From Noviherbaspirillum aridicola (GTDB lineage Bacteria > Pseudomonadota > Gammaproteobacteria > Burkholderiales > Burkholderiaceae_D), in NCBI RefSeq assembly GCF_019656455.1, contig NZ_BPMK01000003.1, positions 273,405-337,404 on the forward strand: a DNA stretch of 64,000 nucleotides, read 5' to 3'. Every line of letters begins with the position of its first letter. The stretch's first letter is position 1. A program made the translations under genes and the position numbers. The notes beneath the pieces are model-generated. The model worked only from the letters and a program-made list of their open reading frames with translations. It had not been told where the DNA came from and did no database searches. Shown here one piece after another: positions 39,403 through 51,700 of the stretch.

Positions 39403-40683
39403 TCAGAGCCGGGTGAAGGCCTGGCGCGCCGCGCTCACCGTCTCTGCAATCACCGCGTCGCTGTGCGCGGCGGACACGAAGCCGGCTTCGAACGCCGACG
39501 GCGCCAGGTAGACGCCGAGATCGAGCATCGCGTGGAAGAAGCGGTTGAAGCGGTCCTTGTCGGTCGCCATCATGGCCTTGTAGGAGGCGGGGATGCTGTC
39601 GGCGAAGTACAGGCCGAACATGCCGCCGACCGCGTCCGCGCAGAACGGTACGCCCGCCTCACGGGCGGCGGCCGTCAGACCCTCGGCCAGCTTGTTCGTC
39701 TGCGCGCCGAGATTCTCGTAAAAGCCGGGCTGCTGCACCAGCTTCATCGTTGCCATGCCGGCGGCGACCGCCACCGGATTGCCCGACAGCGTGCCGGCCT
39801 GGTAGACCGGGCCGAGGGGTGCCAGGTGCTGCATCAAATCCTTCCTGCCGCCGAAAGCCGCCACCGGCATGCCGCCGCCGATCACCTTGCCCAGCACGGT
39901 CAGGTCCGGCGTGATGCCGTACAGTCCCTGCGCGCAGCCGAGGCCGACGCGGAAGCCCGACATCACTTCATCGAAGATCAGCACGGCGCCGTGCTCGCTG
40001 CAGACACGCCGCATGGTCTGCAGGAACTCGGGGGTGGCGCGCACCAGGTTCATGTTGCCGGCCACAGGCTCGACGATCACGCAGGCGATCTGGTCGCCCA
40101 TGGTGCGGAAAACTTCTTCCAGCTGCTGCGGCTCGTTGTAGTCGAGCACCAGCGTGTGCCTGGCGAAATCCTCGGGCACGCCGGCCGAGGTCGGATTGCC
40201 GAAGGTGAGCAGGCCGCTGCCGGCCTTGACCAGCAGGGAGTCCGCGTGGCCGTGGTAGCAGCCTTCGAACTTGACGATCTTGTCGCGCCGGGTGGCGCCG
40301 CGCGCCAGGCGCAGCGCGCTCATCGCCGCCTCGGTGCCGCTCGATACCAGGCGCACCTGTTCCACGGAGGGCAGCAGCCGGCAGATCTCTTCCGCCATCA
40401 GGATTTCCGCTTCGGTCGGGGCGCCGAAGCTCAGGCCGTGCGTCGCCGCCTCCTGCACCGCGCGGATCACGTCCGGATGCGCGTGGCCGACGATGGCCGG
40501 GCCCCAGGAGCCGATGTAGTCGATATAGCGCTTGCCGTCGGCGTCCCAGAAATGGGGGCCTTCGGCGCGGGTGATGAAGCGCGGGGTGCCGCCGACGGAA
40601 CGGAAGGCGCGTACCGGCGAGTTCACGCCGCCGGGAGTGCTCGCCTGGGCGCGCGCGAACAGGATGTCGTTCTTGGAGTTCAT
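39403..40683 (-). CDS. hemL: Glutamate-1-semialdehyde 2,1-aminomutase
   Basis: This 426-residue PLP enzyme makes 5-aminolevulinate for heme in the C5 pathway. It begins [20 protein letters not shown], shows [16 protein letters not shown] and [10 protein letters not shown] for PLP binding, and has the PLP lysine in [18 protein letters not shown]. The length is standard. It lies downstream of thiD on the same strand, 19 bases apart, and converges on corA. Confidence 0.97.
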   Translation of the reverse strand: MNSKNDILFARAQASTPGGVNSPVRAFRSVGGTPRFITRAEGPHFWDADGKRYIDYIGSWGPAIVGHAHPDVIRAVQEAATHGLSFGAPTEAEILMAEEICRLLPSVEQVRLVSSGTEAAMSALRLARGATRRDKIVKFEGCYHGHADSLLVKAGSGLLTFGNPTSAGVPEDFARHTLVLDYNEPQQLEEVFRTMGDQIACVIVEPVAGNMNLVRATPEFLQTMRRVCSEHGAVLIFDEVMSGFRVGLGCAQGLYGITPDLTVLGKVIGGGMPVAAFGGRKDLMQHLAPLGPVYQAGTLSGNPVAVAAGMATMKLVQQPGFYENLGAQTNKLAEGLTAAAREAGVPFCADAVGGMFGLYFADSIPASYKAMMATDKDRFNRFFHAMLDLGVYLAPSAFEAGFVSAAHSDAVIAETVSAARQAFTRL

Positions 40684-40702
40684 GAAATGATGGGGTGAGT
40701 GG

Positions 40703-41527
40703 TCAATCGGATGGCTGCTCGGGCTCGCGGGTCCAGAAGTAGCGGTCGGGCGTGAGCTTGCCCATGCCGAGCCGTTGCGCGGCGCTCAGCGCCGCGTGCG
40801 TGAATTCCTGCGCTTCGGCCGCCGCCTCCGGCACCTCCATGCCGTTGGCGAGCATCGCGCAGAGCGCCGCCGACAGCGTGCTGCCGGCGCCGCTGAAAGT
40901 GCCGGGCAGGCGAGGGCGCCGGTCCTCCCGCAACAGCCCGGTGCCGTCGAACAGCAGGTTGCAGACTTCCTGCGCGTCCGCGCCGGATCCCGTCACCAGC
41001 ACGTATTCGCAGCCGGTGTCGACGAGATGCATCGCATCCACCGCGGTCATGTCGTCGTCCGCCGGTTCGCGCCAGGTTTCGGCCAGGCGTTCGAGTTCCA
41101 CCGCCGAGGCGATCAGCAGCGTGGCCTGCGGCACCAGCAGTTCGCGCAAGGCGGTCAGCAGTTCGTCGTTGTCCTCGCGCTGCGGCAGGCCGCTGACGAA
41201 GGGGTCGAGAATCAGCGGCAGCTCGGGATAGTCGGAGACGATTTCCGCGATCACCGCGATGTTCTCCACGCTGCCGGGAATGCCGACCTTGATCGCCGCC
41301 ACCGGCATGTCCTCCAGCATCGCGCGCGCCTGGTCCGATACCCAGTCGGCGTCGATCACCTGCACTTCCTCGACGCGTGAGGTATCGGCGATCAGCAGAG
41401 AGGTGACGGCGGACAGACCATGGCAGCCCATGGCCGCGAAGGTCGCCAGGTCGGCCTGGATGCCGGTTGCACCGATCGGGTCGGTGGCGCCGAAGGTCAG
41501 AATCAGCGGAGAAGTTTGGTTTTGCAC
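40703..41527 (-). CDS. thiD: ThiD-like hydroxymethylpyrimidine/phosphomethylpyrimidine kinase (atypical)
   Basis: This 274-residue ribokinase-fold protein aligns along its length with ThiD, with [17 protein letters not shown] near the start. In typical ThiD the first motif is DSGGGAGIQAD; here it is [11 protein letters not shown]. The C-terminal GTGC anion-hole motif reads [12 protein letters not shown], with serine in place of cysteine. The start is GTG at 41527. It is upstream of hemL and divergent from rubredoxin. Whether it is a true HMP kinase is open. Confidence 0.75.
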   Translation of the reverse strand: MQNQTSPLILTFGATDPIGATGIQADLATFAAMGCHGLSAVTSLLIADTSRVEEVQVIDADWVSDQARAMLEDMPVAAIKVGIPGSVENIAVIAEIVSDYPELPLILDPFVSGLPQREDNDELLTALRELLVPQATLLIASAVELERLAETWREPADDDMTAVDAMHLVDTGCEYVLVTGSGADAQEVCNLLFDGTGLLREDRRPRLPGTFSGAGSTLSAALCAMLANGMEVPEAAAEAQEFTHAALSAAQRLGMGKLTPDRYFWTREPEQPSD

Positions 41528-41584
41528 GGCTGCTGGATTAAGATGTTCGACTTTGCATTTTACTTGATTGAAGGATCGCGAACC

Positions 41585-41779
41585 GTGAGCAATAGCGCTG
41601 TGCCGAATGAAGAATTCAAGACCTGGATGTGCCTTATCTGCGGCTGGGTGTACGACGAAGCCGAAGGTCTGCCCGAAGAAGGCATCGCACCGGGGACGCG
41701 CTGGGAAGACGTGCCGATGAACTGGACCTGTCCGGAGTGCGGCGCGCGCAAGGAAGACTTCGAGATGGTGGCCATCTGA
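41585..41779 (+). CDS. rubA: Rubredoxin
   Basis: This protein of about 64 residues has two CxxC iron-binding knuckles, CLICGWVYD and CPECGARKEDF, that coordinate a single iron. It would carry electrons, for instance to alkane hydroxylases or in oxidative-stress repair, but no partner gene is nearby. The GTG at 41585 follows GAAGGA. A longer start from an upstream ATG is possible. It is divergent from thiD, with 57 bases between starts. Confidence 0.93.
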   Translation: MSNSAVPNEEFKTWMCLICGWVYDEAEGLPEEGIAPGTRWEDVPMNWTCPECGARKEDFEMVAI

Positions 41780-41849
41780 ACGTCTGAGCATCCGAGCTTC
41801 TGAACAAGAAGCGCGCCGTTCTCCATCGACCCATTCGCAGAAAAACCAC

Positions 41850-41865
41850 GTTGATCTTGATCAAC
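41850..41865 (+). promoter_or_regulatory. FNR/ANR-type box upstream of pilG
   Basis: GTTGATCTTGATCAAC is a 16-bp inverted repeat containing TTGATCTTGATCAA, an exact match to the FNR/ANR consensus TTGAT-N4-ATCAA. It lies about 80-95 bases before the pilG ATG. Nearby TACAGT (41899-41904) and TTGACC (41873-41878) resemble promoter elements, but their 20-base spacing is not ideal, so the start site is uncertain. Regulation by a CRP/FNR family protein is inferred. Confidence 0.7.
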
Positions 41866-41944
41866 AGCATGCTTGACCTAAAGCATCTTGCTTTTTGTTA
41901 CAGTAGCGCCGTAGTATTGCTGGGATGGATCGAGAGATAACGTC

Positions 41945-42343
41945 ATGACAACATCAGAGGATAGCGGCGTGAAGATCATGGTGATCGACGACAGCAGCAC
42001 GATTCGTCGATCGGCCGAGATTTTCCTTGGTCAGGCAGGTTACCAGGTGGTTCTCGCGGACGATGGATTCGACGCGCTGGCGAAGATGAACGATCATCGT
42101 CCGGCGCTCATTTTCTGCGACATCCTGATGCCGCGCCTCGACGGTTACCAGACCTGCGCGCTGATCAAGAAGAGCGCCAGGTTCCACGACACCCCGGTAG
42201 TCATGCTGTCGTCCAAGGACGGTCTGTTCGACCGCGCGCGCGGCGCCATGGTCGGCTCCGACGCCTATCTCACCAAGCCGTTCACCAAGGACAGCCTGCT
42301 CAAGACCGTGCGCCAGTACACGGCGCCGGCACTCTCCAAGTAA
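41945..42343 (+). CDS. pilG: Twitching motility response regulator PilG
   Basis: This 132-residue single-domain receiver has acidic residues at VIDDSS and phospho-acceptor aspartate in IFCDILMPRLDGY. The conserved Thr/Ser, Lys and P motif is AYLTKPFTKDSLL. In Pseudomonas PilG promotes pilus extension through the Pil-Chp system. It is the first gene of a rightward operon (pilG-pilH-pilI-pilJ-chpA). An FNR/ANR-type box lies upstream. Confidence 0.94.
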   Translation: MTTSEDSGVKIMVIDDSSTIRRSAEIFLGQAGYQVVLADDGFDALAKMNDHRPALIFCDILMPRLDGYQTCALIKKSARFHDTPVVMLSSKDGLFDRARGAMVGSDAYLTKPFTKDSLLKTVRQYTAPALSK

Positions 42344-42364
42344 TACTCCCCATACAGGTATACG

Positions 42365-42730
42365 ATGCCGATACAAAAAATTCTCGTGGTGGACGATTCC
42401 CCGACCGAACGCTATTTTTTGACCGACATTCTCGTGAAGAATGGCTTCTCGGTATCCACCGCCGAAAACGGCGAGGAAGCGCTCACCAAGATCAAGGCGG
42501 ACAAGCCGCAGCTGATCCTGATGGACGTGGTGATGCCCGGCCAGAACGGCTTCCAGGTCACGCGCGCGATTTCGCGCGATCCCGAGACCCAGGACGTGCC
42601 GATCATCATCTGCACCAGCAAGGGCCAGGAAACCGACCGCATCTGGGGCCTGCGGCAGGGTGCCCGCGACTACATCGTCAAGCCGGTCGATCCGCAGGAA
42701 CTGCTGTCCAAGATCGCATCGCTCGGCTGA
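42365..42730 (+). CDS. pilH: Twitching motility response regulator PilH
   Basis: This 121-residue single-domain receiver has VVDDSPTERYFL near the N-terminus, phospho-acceptor aspartate in ILMDVVMPGQNG and DYIVKPVDPQELL near the end. In Pseudomonas PilH opposes PilG and promotes retraction. It begins 22 bases after pilG and precedes pilI by nine bases. It is almost certainly co-transcribed with both. Confidence 0.94.
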   Translation: MPIQKILVVDDSPTERYFLTDILVKNGFSVSTAENGEEALTKIKADKPQLILMDVVMPGQNGFQVTRAISRDPETQDVPIIICTSKGQETDRIWGLRQGARDYIVKPVDPQELLSKIASLG

Positions 42731-42739
42731 GTCCGCACC

Positions 42740-43318
42740 ATGACCTCCTCCAGGCTGGATCTCGCTCCCGGCGCAGCCGACAAGGACGGCGGCGCCGGTA
42801 ATCGCCGCACACGGCTGCGCGAATTCCAGGCGCAGCTCGTCGAGCGCATGCAGGCGGCGAGCAGCGGCGCGCACGCCCACACCTCCCGCCTCGGCATGGC
42901 GATCGGCGACAGCCACTGGCTGCTCGATCTGCAGGAGGCCGGCGAAATCGTTTCCGTCGGCGCTGTCACCCGCGTTCCGCTCACGCGCGACTGGTATGTC
43001 GGCCTGACCAATATCCGGGGCAACCTGGTGAGCGTAATCGATCTCGCGCGCTTTCTCGGCATGCCGGCCACGCCTGTCGAGAAGGAGAGCCGGATCGTCG
43101 CATTCGCGCCCGGCCTCGCATTCAATTGCGGCCTGCTGGTGTCGCGCGTGATGGGCCTGCGCAATCTGGACGAGATGCGGCTCGACGACGCGAGCCCGGC
43201 GGACGGGCTTGCGCCCTGGGCCGCCGCCACCTGGCGCGACCGCGAAGACCGCGTCTGGACCGAACTCAAACTTTCCGAAATCGTACAAGACCCGCAGTTC
43301 CTGCATGTCGGTCTCTGA
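42740..43318 (+). CDS. pilI: CheW-like adaptor PilI
   Basis: This 192-residue protein is a CheW-fold adaptor connecting the PilJ receptor to the ChpA kinase. A non-conserved N-terminus (about 1-45) precedes the CheW domain, with [32 protein letters not shown] and [11 protein letters not shown]. It lies between pilH and pilJ. No pilK methyltransferase gene is present between pilI and pilJ, where only 74 bases separate the two. Confidence 0.92.
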   Translation: MTSSRLDLAPGAADKDGGAGNRRTRLREFQAQLVERMQAASSGAHAHTSRLGMAIGDSHWLLDLQEAGEIVSVGAVTRVPLTRDWYVGLTNIRGNLVSVIDLARFLGMPATPVEKESRIVAFAPGLAFNCGLLVSRVMGLRNLDEMRLDDASPADGLAPWAAATWRDREDRVWTELKLSEIVQDPQFLHVGL

Positions 43319-43392
43319 CATATGCCGCAAGTGACATGCCGCGCGTGCGGTCGCGTCCCGCAGCGCAACAAGCTCAACGAGGAGATTCAGTA

Positions 43393-45684
43393 ATGGCGTT
43401 CAAACTACCGCTCTTTTCCAAGGCCAACCGGGAAGCGCCCGCCACAGGGGCGGAAGCGGACGGCATTGCCGCAGGCACCGACGGCGCGCTCGCCGCGAAC
43501 CGGGCGCCGCAGCTCGGCGACGACACCATCAGCCGCAGCGCCGCCAACCTGAACGCGACCTTCATCGGCGACGCGCTGCAGAAGACCGGCGACATTCGCC
43601 TGCCGCTGATCGGCGACCTGCCGCTGCAGCAGCAGGTCCGTCTGCTGCTCGGCGCGCTCGGCGCATCCATCGTGCTCGGCGGCGCCTTCGTGTGGGTCAA
43701 TTCCAGCCATTCCAGCCTGACGTCGACGCAGACGCAGATCGCGGGTGACGCGCTGATGCACTCCCAGCGGGTGGGTAAGGCGGCGCCGAACGCGATCCAG
43801 GGCAACCTCGAGGCGTTCAAGCAGCTCGACGACAGCCGCAAGGAACTCAACCGCGACCTCGCCGTGCTGATGAAGGGCGGTGAATACCAGGGCCGCGCCA
43901 TCGACGCGCCGAACGCGGAGATGGAGGCCATGCTCGCCGGCGCGCAGAAGGTGTGGGCGAACTCCGACAAGGCGGCCGAGACGATTCTCAAGCTGAAGAA
44001 GGAGCTGACCGGCTTCGGCACCACGCTGCAGAAACTGAACGAGCTGTCGCCGCTGCTGCTGGAACTGACCGAACAGATCGCCACGCTCAAGGCGCAGGGC
44101 GGCGCCACCCCGCGCGAAATCTCCGCCGCCGGCCAGCTGGTCATGCTGACCCAGCGCCTCGGCCGAAGCGCCAACGAATTCCTGACCTCCGAGGGCGTGA
44201 ACCCCGAGACCGCCTTCCTGCTCGGCAAGGACACCAACACCTTCCGCGACATCACCGAGGGCTTCCTCAACGGCAGCGACGTGCTGCGCCTGTCCGCCAC
44301 CAAGGACCCCGACACGCGCGAGAAGCTGCTGGAACTGCAGCAGGCCTTCGGCGAGTACCAGCAATCGGTGGCCGGCATCCTCGGCAACCTGCAAAACTTC
44401 ATTGCGGCCAAGCAGTCCGAACAGCTGATCTTCGCCGAGAACGAAACCCTCAAGCAGCGCCTGACCGATCTGCAGAAGGCCTACCGCGCGGATGAAGACT
44501 CCCAGCACTGGTCGGCCTGGCTGATGATCGCCTGCGCCGCCGCCGCGCTGCTGTCGGCGATCGGCGTCGCGCTGGTTCTGCTGCAGGACAGCCGCAACCG
44601 CACCAAGGAAGCGGACCAGCGCCGCCAGGAAGCCGACGAACAGCGTCTGCAGGCGCTCAAGCAGGAAGAAGAAGCCAAGCGCGCCAACGACCAGAACCAG
44701 GCCGCGATTCTGCGCCTGATGAACGAACTGCAGGAAGTCGCGGACGGTGACCTCACGGTGCAGGCGACGGTGTCGGAAGACATCACCGGCGCGATCGCCG
44801 ACTCGGTCAACTACACGGTGGAAGAACTGCGCGGCCTGGTGGGACGCGTGACCAAGACCGCCGAGCGCGTGACCGCCGCATCCAACCAGGCGCAGGACAT
44901 TTCGCAGGAACTGCTGACGGCATCCCAGAAGCAGTCGCGCGAGATTCAGGAAACCGGCCAGGCGGTGCTCGAGATGGCGGGCCAGATTACCGATGTATCG
45001 CGTTCCGCGAACGAATCGGCCGAGGTGGCGCGGCAGTCGGTGTCGGCGGCGGAAGAGGGCGCCCGCGCGGTGGAAGACGCGATCAAGGGCATGAATGAAA
45101 TCCGCGAGCAGATCCAGGAAACCTCCAAGCGCATCAAGCGCCTGGGCGAATCCTCGCAGGAGATCGGCGAAATCACCGAACTGATTTCCGACATTACCGA
45201 ACAGACCAACGTGCTGGCGCTGAACGCGGCGATCCAGGCGGCATCGGCGGGCGAAGCGGGCCGCGGCTTCTCGGTGGTGGCGGAGGAAGTGCAGCGGCTG
45301 GCGGAACGCTCGGCCGAGGCGACCAAGCAGATCGGCGCGCTGGTACGCACCATTCAGACCGATACCCACGACGCGGTGGCGGCAATGGAAAAATCGACCC
45401 AGGGCGTGGTCGAGGGTGCCAAGCTGTCCGATGCGGCGGGCGCCGCGCTGGCCGAGATCCGCAGCGTGTCGAACCGCCTCGCGGAACTGATTCAGGGCAT
45501 CTCCGCCGCGACCGAGCAGCAGGCGACTTCCGCCAACGGCGTGGCGCAGAACATCCAGAACATCCTGACCGTCACCGAGCAGACGCAGCACGGCACGCAG
45601 CAGACCGCGGAATCGATTCGCGAACTGTCGAGGCTGGCCGAAGAGCTCAAGAGCTCGGTGTCGCGCTTCCGCGTGGCCGCCTGA
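43393..45684 (+). CDS. pilJ: Methyl-accepting chemotaxis protein PilJ
   Basis: This 763-residue receptor has a TM helix at about 85-103 and another at about 380-398, bounding a large periplasmic PilJ-type domain. A HAMP-like region follows, then a signalling domain with the conserved hairpin tip [20 protein letters not shown], here [15 protein letters not shown]. In Pseudomonas PilJ senses surface contact. ATG at 43393 is preceded by GAGGAG. The N-terminal 80 residues are unconserved and carry basic residues. Confidence 0.94.
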   Translation: MAFKLPLFSKANREAPATGAEADGIAAGTDGALAANRAPQLGDDTISRSAANLNATFIGDALQKTGDIRLPLIGDLPLQQQVRLLLGALGASIVLGGAFVWVNSSHSSLTSTQTQIAGDALMHSQRVGKAAPNAIQGNLEAFKQLDDSRKELNRDLAVLMKGGEYQGRAIDAPNAEMEAMLAGAQKVWANSDKAAETILKLKKELTGFGTTLQKLNELSPLLLELTEQIATLKAQGGATPREISAAGQLVMLTQRLGRSANEFLTSEGVNPETAFLLGKDTNTFRDITEGFLNGSDVLRLSATKDPDTREKLLELQQAFGEYQQSVAGILGNLQNFIAAKQSEQLIFAENETLKQRLTDLQKAYRADEDSQHWSAWLMIACAAAALLSAIGVALVLLQDSRNRTKEADQRRQEADEQRLQALKQEEEAKRANDQNQAAILRLMNELQEVADGDLTVQATVSEDITGAIADSVNYTVEELRGLVGRVTKTAERVTAASNQAQDISQELLTASQKQSREIQETGQAVLEMAGQITDVSRSANESAEVARQSVSAAEEGARAVEDAIKGMNEIREQIQETSKRIKRLGESSQEIGEITELISDITEQTNVLALNAAIQAASAGEAGRGFSVVAEEVQRLAERSAEATKQIGALVRTIQTDTHDAVAAMEKSTQGVVEGAKLSDAAGAALAEIRSVSNRLAELIQGISAATEQQATSANGVAQNIQNILTVTEQTQHGTQQTAESIRELSRLAEELKSSVSRFRVAA

Positions 45685-45779
45685 CCGGCGCTCTTCGCAT
45701 TGCGCACGGCCTGACAAGCAACGCAGGGCGGCACGCGGCCAAGCACCGGCGCGCCGCCCATTGACCCCACGAGGCAGTC

Positions 45780-48700
45780 ATGACCACCCCTTCTTCCAGG
45801 GAAACCTTCGATACCGGCCCGCTGTCCTGGGTGATCGGCGAAATACGCGAGGCGCTGAACCGGTCGCGCGCCGCGGTTCAGGAAGCCGTCGCGCAGGATG
45901 CGGATGCGAGGCTGACCTCGCTGCGTCACGCCAAGACCTACCTGCACCAGGCGCATGGCGCGCTGCAGATCGTCGACGTCGACGGCGTCGCCATCATCAC
46001 CGAAACCGTCGAAGACTTGCTCGAACGGGCCGACGCCGGCCAGCTGCCGCTGGACGCACGCGCCGCTGAGGCGATCGGCAACGGCTACCAGGCGCTGGTC
46101 GAGTATCTCGACGAACTGCTCGCCGGCGCTCCGCATCAGCCGGTCCGGCTGTTCCCGTATTACCGTGCGCTGCTCGAAGTGCGCGGCGCCGAGCGCATCC
46201 ACCCGGCCGACCTGTTCTTCCCCAACCTCGCGATCCGGCCGCAGTTTCCGGCGGCGACGCCGCTGCCCGCCGATCCCGCGCACTACGTCGCGCTGCGCAA
46301 GCGCTTCGAGCTCGCGCTGCTGCCCTTCCTGAAGAGTTCCGACCGCAAGGCCGAACTCGCCAACGCCGCGGTCATGCGCGACATCGCCGGCGAGATCGAA
46401 GCCATGCAGTCCAATGCCCAGGCGCGCGCGTTCTGGTGGGTGATGCATGCGTTCGGCGAAGGCGTGGCCGATGAACGGATCGGCAACGAGATCTACGTCA
46501 AGCAGCTGTTCGCCCGCATCAACCTGCAGATCCGCCGGCTGTGCCAGGGCTCGCCCAGCATCGCCGAGCGTCTGCTTCGCGACGCGCTGTTCTTCATCGC
46601 CGGCGCCGCGCAACCGACGCACCGCATGCAGCAGGTGCGCGCGGTATATCAGCTCGACGGCCACGTGCCCGCCGATTACGACCGCAAGCGCTACGGCCAG
46701 GTCGACGGCGATGCGCTGGCCGCGGCCCGCGAGCGGCTGGTCCAGGCGAAGAACCTGTGGAACCGCATTTCGGGCGGCGACGCCAGCGCGGCGGACTCCT
46801 TCGAACATGAAATGCTGCTGCTGGCCGACGCCGGCGGCAAGCTCGGCCAGCCGGCCCTCACCAAGCTGCTGCGCGAGCTGAAGGGCATCGCCCGTCACGC
46901 TGCGCGCGCGCGGCAGGGCGACATGCTCGGCATGGAGATGGCGACCAGCCTGCTGTTCGTGGAAAACGCGCTCGCCAACCTCAACCGCCTCGCCGCGGAT
47001 TTCCCGCAGCGGGCGGAAGCGCTCACCGCGCGCCTGCTGGCGATCGTCACCGGCGGCACGCCGGAGGAAGCCGCGCCCTGGCTCGACGACATGTCGCGCC
47101 AGGCGCAGCAGCGCCAGACCATGGGCGCCGTGGTGGGCGAGATGCAGGCCAGCCTGCGGCAGGTCGAGAAGATTCTCGACGAATTCTTCCGCGACCCGGC
47201 GCAGCGTTCGCCGCTGGGCCAGCTCGACGATGTGCTGCACCAGATCGAGGGCGCGCTCGCGGTGCTGGACCAGGACGATGCGGCGCGTACCGTGCGCCAT
47301 ACGCGCACCGCCGTGCAGCGCTTCATGGTGGACGAGGAGGGCGCGCAGCCCGACGTCGGGCAGTTCGAACAGGTGGCGCAGAACATCGGCGCGCTCAGCT
47401 TCTTCATCGACAGCCTGCAGCAGCCTGCCGGTGCCGACGGCAAGCGCTTCTCGTTCGACGAGGAGAGCGGCCTGTTCCGCGCGAACCTGGTCGAACGTCC
47501 GGGCAAGGATGCCGGCACAGTGGACGTGGAGGTGGAAACTTCCACCGACACGTTTCGTCCCGAAGACACACCGGTAGGCACCGTCGAGGATGAACTCAAC
47601 CTGCGCCAGCAGCAATCGGCCGAACTCGCGGTATCGCTGTCGGCCGAGCCCGACAACAAGGCGCTGCAGGACCAGCTGAAGGCTTCGCTGGAACAGATCC
47701 GGCGCGATGCCGCATTGCTCGACAACCCGGAAGTCACCGACCGCGCGCAGGCAGGCATCGAACTGCTCGAGAGCGCCGATTTCTCGTCATCGCCGGAAAT
47801 GCTGCTCGAGGTGATCAGCGCCACCGTGCCGCCGCTCCAGCCCGAGCAGGCGATCGCGCCGGTGGCCGCGCCCGAGAGCGACGAAGCGATCGACGCCGAA
47901 CTGCTGGAGATCTTCCTGTCGGAGGCCGAGGAGGTGCTGGAGACGGTGCGCCAGACGCTGCCGGCCTCCCGCCACCAGCCGCACAACGAAGAGCATCTGA
48001 CCACGCTGCGCCGCTCCTTCCATACCCTCAAGGGCAGCAGCCGCATGGTCGGCCTGAATGCCTTCGGCGAAGCGGCATGGGGCATCGAACAGGTGCTCAA
48101 CGTGCGCCTGGCCGAGTCCACCGGCGGCGACGCCGAACTCTATGCGCTGCTCGACAAGGCGGCCGGCCTGCTCGAGGACTGGGTGCGCGACCTGCGCGAT
48201 ACCGGACACTCCGCGCGCACGCCGGATGCGCTGGTGAAGGCCGCGGAAGGCGTTCGCACGGGACGGGGCTTCCACTACGAGGAGGCGGCCGCACCGGCGG
48301 CGCAGGAGCTGCCGGCACCTGTACCGGACGACGCACCGGCCGCGCAGGACGAGATCGAGACCGTGACGCTGCTCGCACCGCCGGACGAGGATGCCTTGCC
48401 GTCCGACCCGCCGGTCGATCCCTTCGTCCCCGCGGAAGCCATCGAGCCGGCCGGGCCCGCGGAAGCGCTGCACGTCGAGCCGCTCCCGACCTTCGGGTTC
48501 GACGAGGTCGCGCCTCATGCGGAGGATGTCGCCGCGGCCGATCCCGCGCCCGCCGAGGAAATGCCGGAGATGCCGGCGTCGCTGGCCGTGCCGGAGATGG
48601 AGGAAGCCCCCGTGCCGGCCATCCCGGAACCGCCCGTCGCGGCGCCCCAGGGCCGCGTCATCGACTTCCCCGTGCCCGGGCAGGAGCCGAGGCAGAACGA

Positions 48701-51700
48701 CAATATCAAGCGTATCGGTGACCTGGAGATCAGCGTCCCGCTGCACAACATCTTCCTGGCCGAGACCGATGAGCTTGTGCGCCTGCTGGCGCGCGACATG
48801 GCGGAGTGGCGGCACGAGCCGGAGCGCGGCGCAAGCGTGCAGGCGGTGCACGCCGCCCACTCGCTCGCCGGCAGTTCGGCCACCGTCGGCTTCCACACCC
48901 TGCAGGAAGTCGCCCACGCGCTCGAGCTGGTGCTGCAGTCGCTGATGCGCAGGCAGGTGCCGCTGGCTGAGCACGACTTCGACACGCTGGAACAAAGCGT
49001 CGAGCGCCTGCGCTTCATGCTGCAGAAATTCGCGCTCGGCGAAATGCCGGCGCATCATCCCGAGTACGCACGCATACTCAACAGCCTGCGCCAGGACCTG
49101 ACCCGGCGCGGCGAGAGCCTGCCCGCGGAGGCGCCGCAGCCGTCGTCATCCTATCCGCTGATGGATACGCTGACGGACTCGCTGGAAGCCCCGCCCTTCA
49201 TCGAAGGCTCGCCCGTGCAGCCCGCCGCCTTTGGCGACCAGCCGGCCGGGCAGGCGCACCAGGAGAACCTGGAGCCGCAGGAGGACGGCGTCCCGGCTGT
49301 CCTGCCGGATGCCGAGCAGCCGGTCGGCGCCGCCGACGCGGCCGAGCCGCTGCTCGCCCTGCATGATGAGCTGGACGGCGACCTGCTGCCGGTATTCCTG
49401 GAAGAGGGCCGCGACATGCTGCCGCAGATGGGCAGCCTGCTGCGCAACTGGCATGCGCAGCCCGGCGACGCGGGCGCGCCCCAATCGCTGCTGCGCCTGC
49501 TGCACACCCTCAAGGGCAGTGCCCGCATGGCCGGCGCAATGCGGCTCGGGCAGCATTTCCACGACATGGAAACGCGCATCGAGAATCTCGCGCACATGGG
49601 CACCGCGGAACCGTTGGCGCTCGACGATCTGCTGATCCGCTACGACCAGTCGCTGCAGATGTTCGAGCAGCTGCAGGGCGGTGGCACCCCGGCACCCGCG
49701 CCGGCGGAAGCGTCTGCGCCCGCGGCCGCCCCCGTCTCCGCGCCAGCCATCGCGGTGCCGAACGCCGTGGCCGCACCGGCTGCGCCGGCATCAAAGGCGG
49801 CCCCGCCTGCCGTCGCCGACGCCGCGTCCAGGCTGCCGGCCGCGGCTCCGCTGGTGCGGGTACGCGCCGACATCCTCGACCGTCTCGTCAACCAGGCCGG
49901 TGAAGTGTCGATCTCCCGTTCCAAGCTGGAGACCGAGGTCGGAACGCTCAAGCAATCGCTGACCGAGCTGACGGACAACGTGTCCCGTTTGCGCGACCAG
50001 TTGCGCGAGATCGAGATGCAGGCGGAGACCCAGATCGCCTCCCGCATGGCGCAGTCGGGCGAACGGGAATTCGATCCGCTCGAGTTCGACCGCTTCACCC
50101 GCCTGCAGGAACTGACCCGGATGATGGCCGAAAGCGTCAATGACGTCGGCTCCGTCCACCAGAACCTCTCGCGCACGCTCGACAGCGCCACCACCGATCT
50201 CGCCCTGCAGGCGCGGCTTACGCGCGACCTGCAGCAGGACCTGATGCGGGTGCGGATGGTGCAGTTCGCCAGCATTTCCGAGCGGCTGTATCGGGTGACC
50301 CGCCAGGCCGCGAAGGAAATGGACAAGCGCGTGTCGCTCGACATTCGCGGCGGCGCCGTCGAAATCGACCGCGGCGTGCTGGAAAAGATGGCCGGCCCGT
50401 TCGAGCATCTGCTGCGCAATGCCATCGTGCACGGCATCGAGTCCCGCGAAGCGCGGCGCGCGGCCGGCAAGAACGAAACCGGCGAGCTGCGGGTGGAGGT
50501 ACGGCAGGAAGGCAACGAGGTCGTGATCGAGTTTTCCGACGACGGCCGCGGCCTCGACCTGCAGCGCATCCGCGACAAGGCGCAGCGCATCGGCCTGCTC
50601 ACCCATGACGCCGACCCGGGCGACGACGAAGTCGGCCAGCTGATCTTCCATCCCGGTTTCAGCACCGCCGACGAGATCACCGAACTGGCCGGACGCGGCA
50701 TCGGCATGGACGTGGTGCGCTCGGAAGCGACCTCGCTCGGCGGCCGCGTCGCGACGCGCACCGAGGCCGGCCACGGCACGCGCTTCACCATTCATCTGCC
50801 GCTGACGCTCGCGGTCACCCAGGTCGTGCTGCTGTCGGCCGGCGGCACTACCTACGCGGTGCCGTCGGTGCTGGTGGAGCAGGTGCAGCAGCTCAAGACC
50901 AATGCGCTCGCCTCCGCCTACAACGAGGGCGCGGTGCAATGGCAGGGGCAGCGCGTGTCGATGCATTATCTGTCGGCGCTGCTCGGCGACCGCAGGGCGT
51001 CGCCGGTGGCGCAGCAGTACTCGCCGGTGCTGATCCTCAAGAGCGGCAGCGAGCGCGTCGCGCTGCACGTCGACGAAGTGCTCGGCAACCGCGAAGTGGT
51101 GGTCAAGAACATCGGCCCGCAACTGTCGCGGATGATCGGCATCGCCGGCGCCACCGTGCTCGGCTCGGGCGACATCGTGCTGATTCTCAACCCGGTGCCG
51201 CTCGCCCAGCGTGCCGCCCAGGACGATATCCGCGCGCCGCGCCTGAATGTGTCCGACGCCCCTGAAGCCATGGGTGCGGTCGCCGAGATGTCCCGGCCGC
51301 AGTCGCCGGAGGCGGAGCCGGTGCAGGGCCTGCGCACGCAGAACATCGTGATGGTGGTCGACGACTCGCTCACGGTGCGCCGCGTGACACAGCGCCTGCT
51401 GACGCGCGAAGGCTACCAGGTGGTGCTGGCCAAGGATGGCGTCGACGCGCTCGAGCATCTGCAGTCGGTGACGCCCGACGTGATGCTGGTCGATATCGAA
51501 ATGCCCCGCATGGACGGCTTCGACCTGACCCGCAACGTGCGGGGCGACGAGCGCACCCGCAGCATACCGATCATCATGATCACGTCGCGCACCGCGTCCA
51601 AGCACCGCAACTACGCGCTGGAGCTAGGCGTCAACGAGTATCTCGGCAAGCCCTACCAGGAAGAGCAGCTGCTCGGAATGATTGCCGGCTTCGTCGGGAA

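Noticed and set aside
41873..41904. TTGACC and TACAGT as the pilG promoter
   Set aside because: The 20-base spacer is outside the usual 16-18; kept only as a comment under the FNR-box entry.
49791..51605. Minus-strand open frame opposite the 3' half of chpA
   Set aside because: No recognisable protein; ChpA domains on the plus strand account for the sequence.
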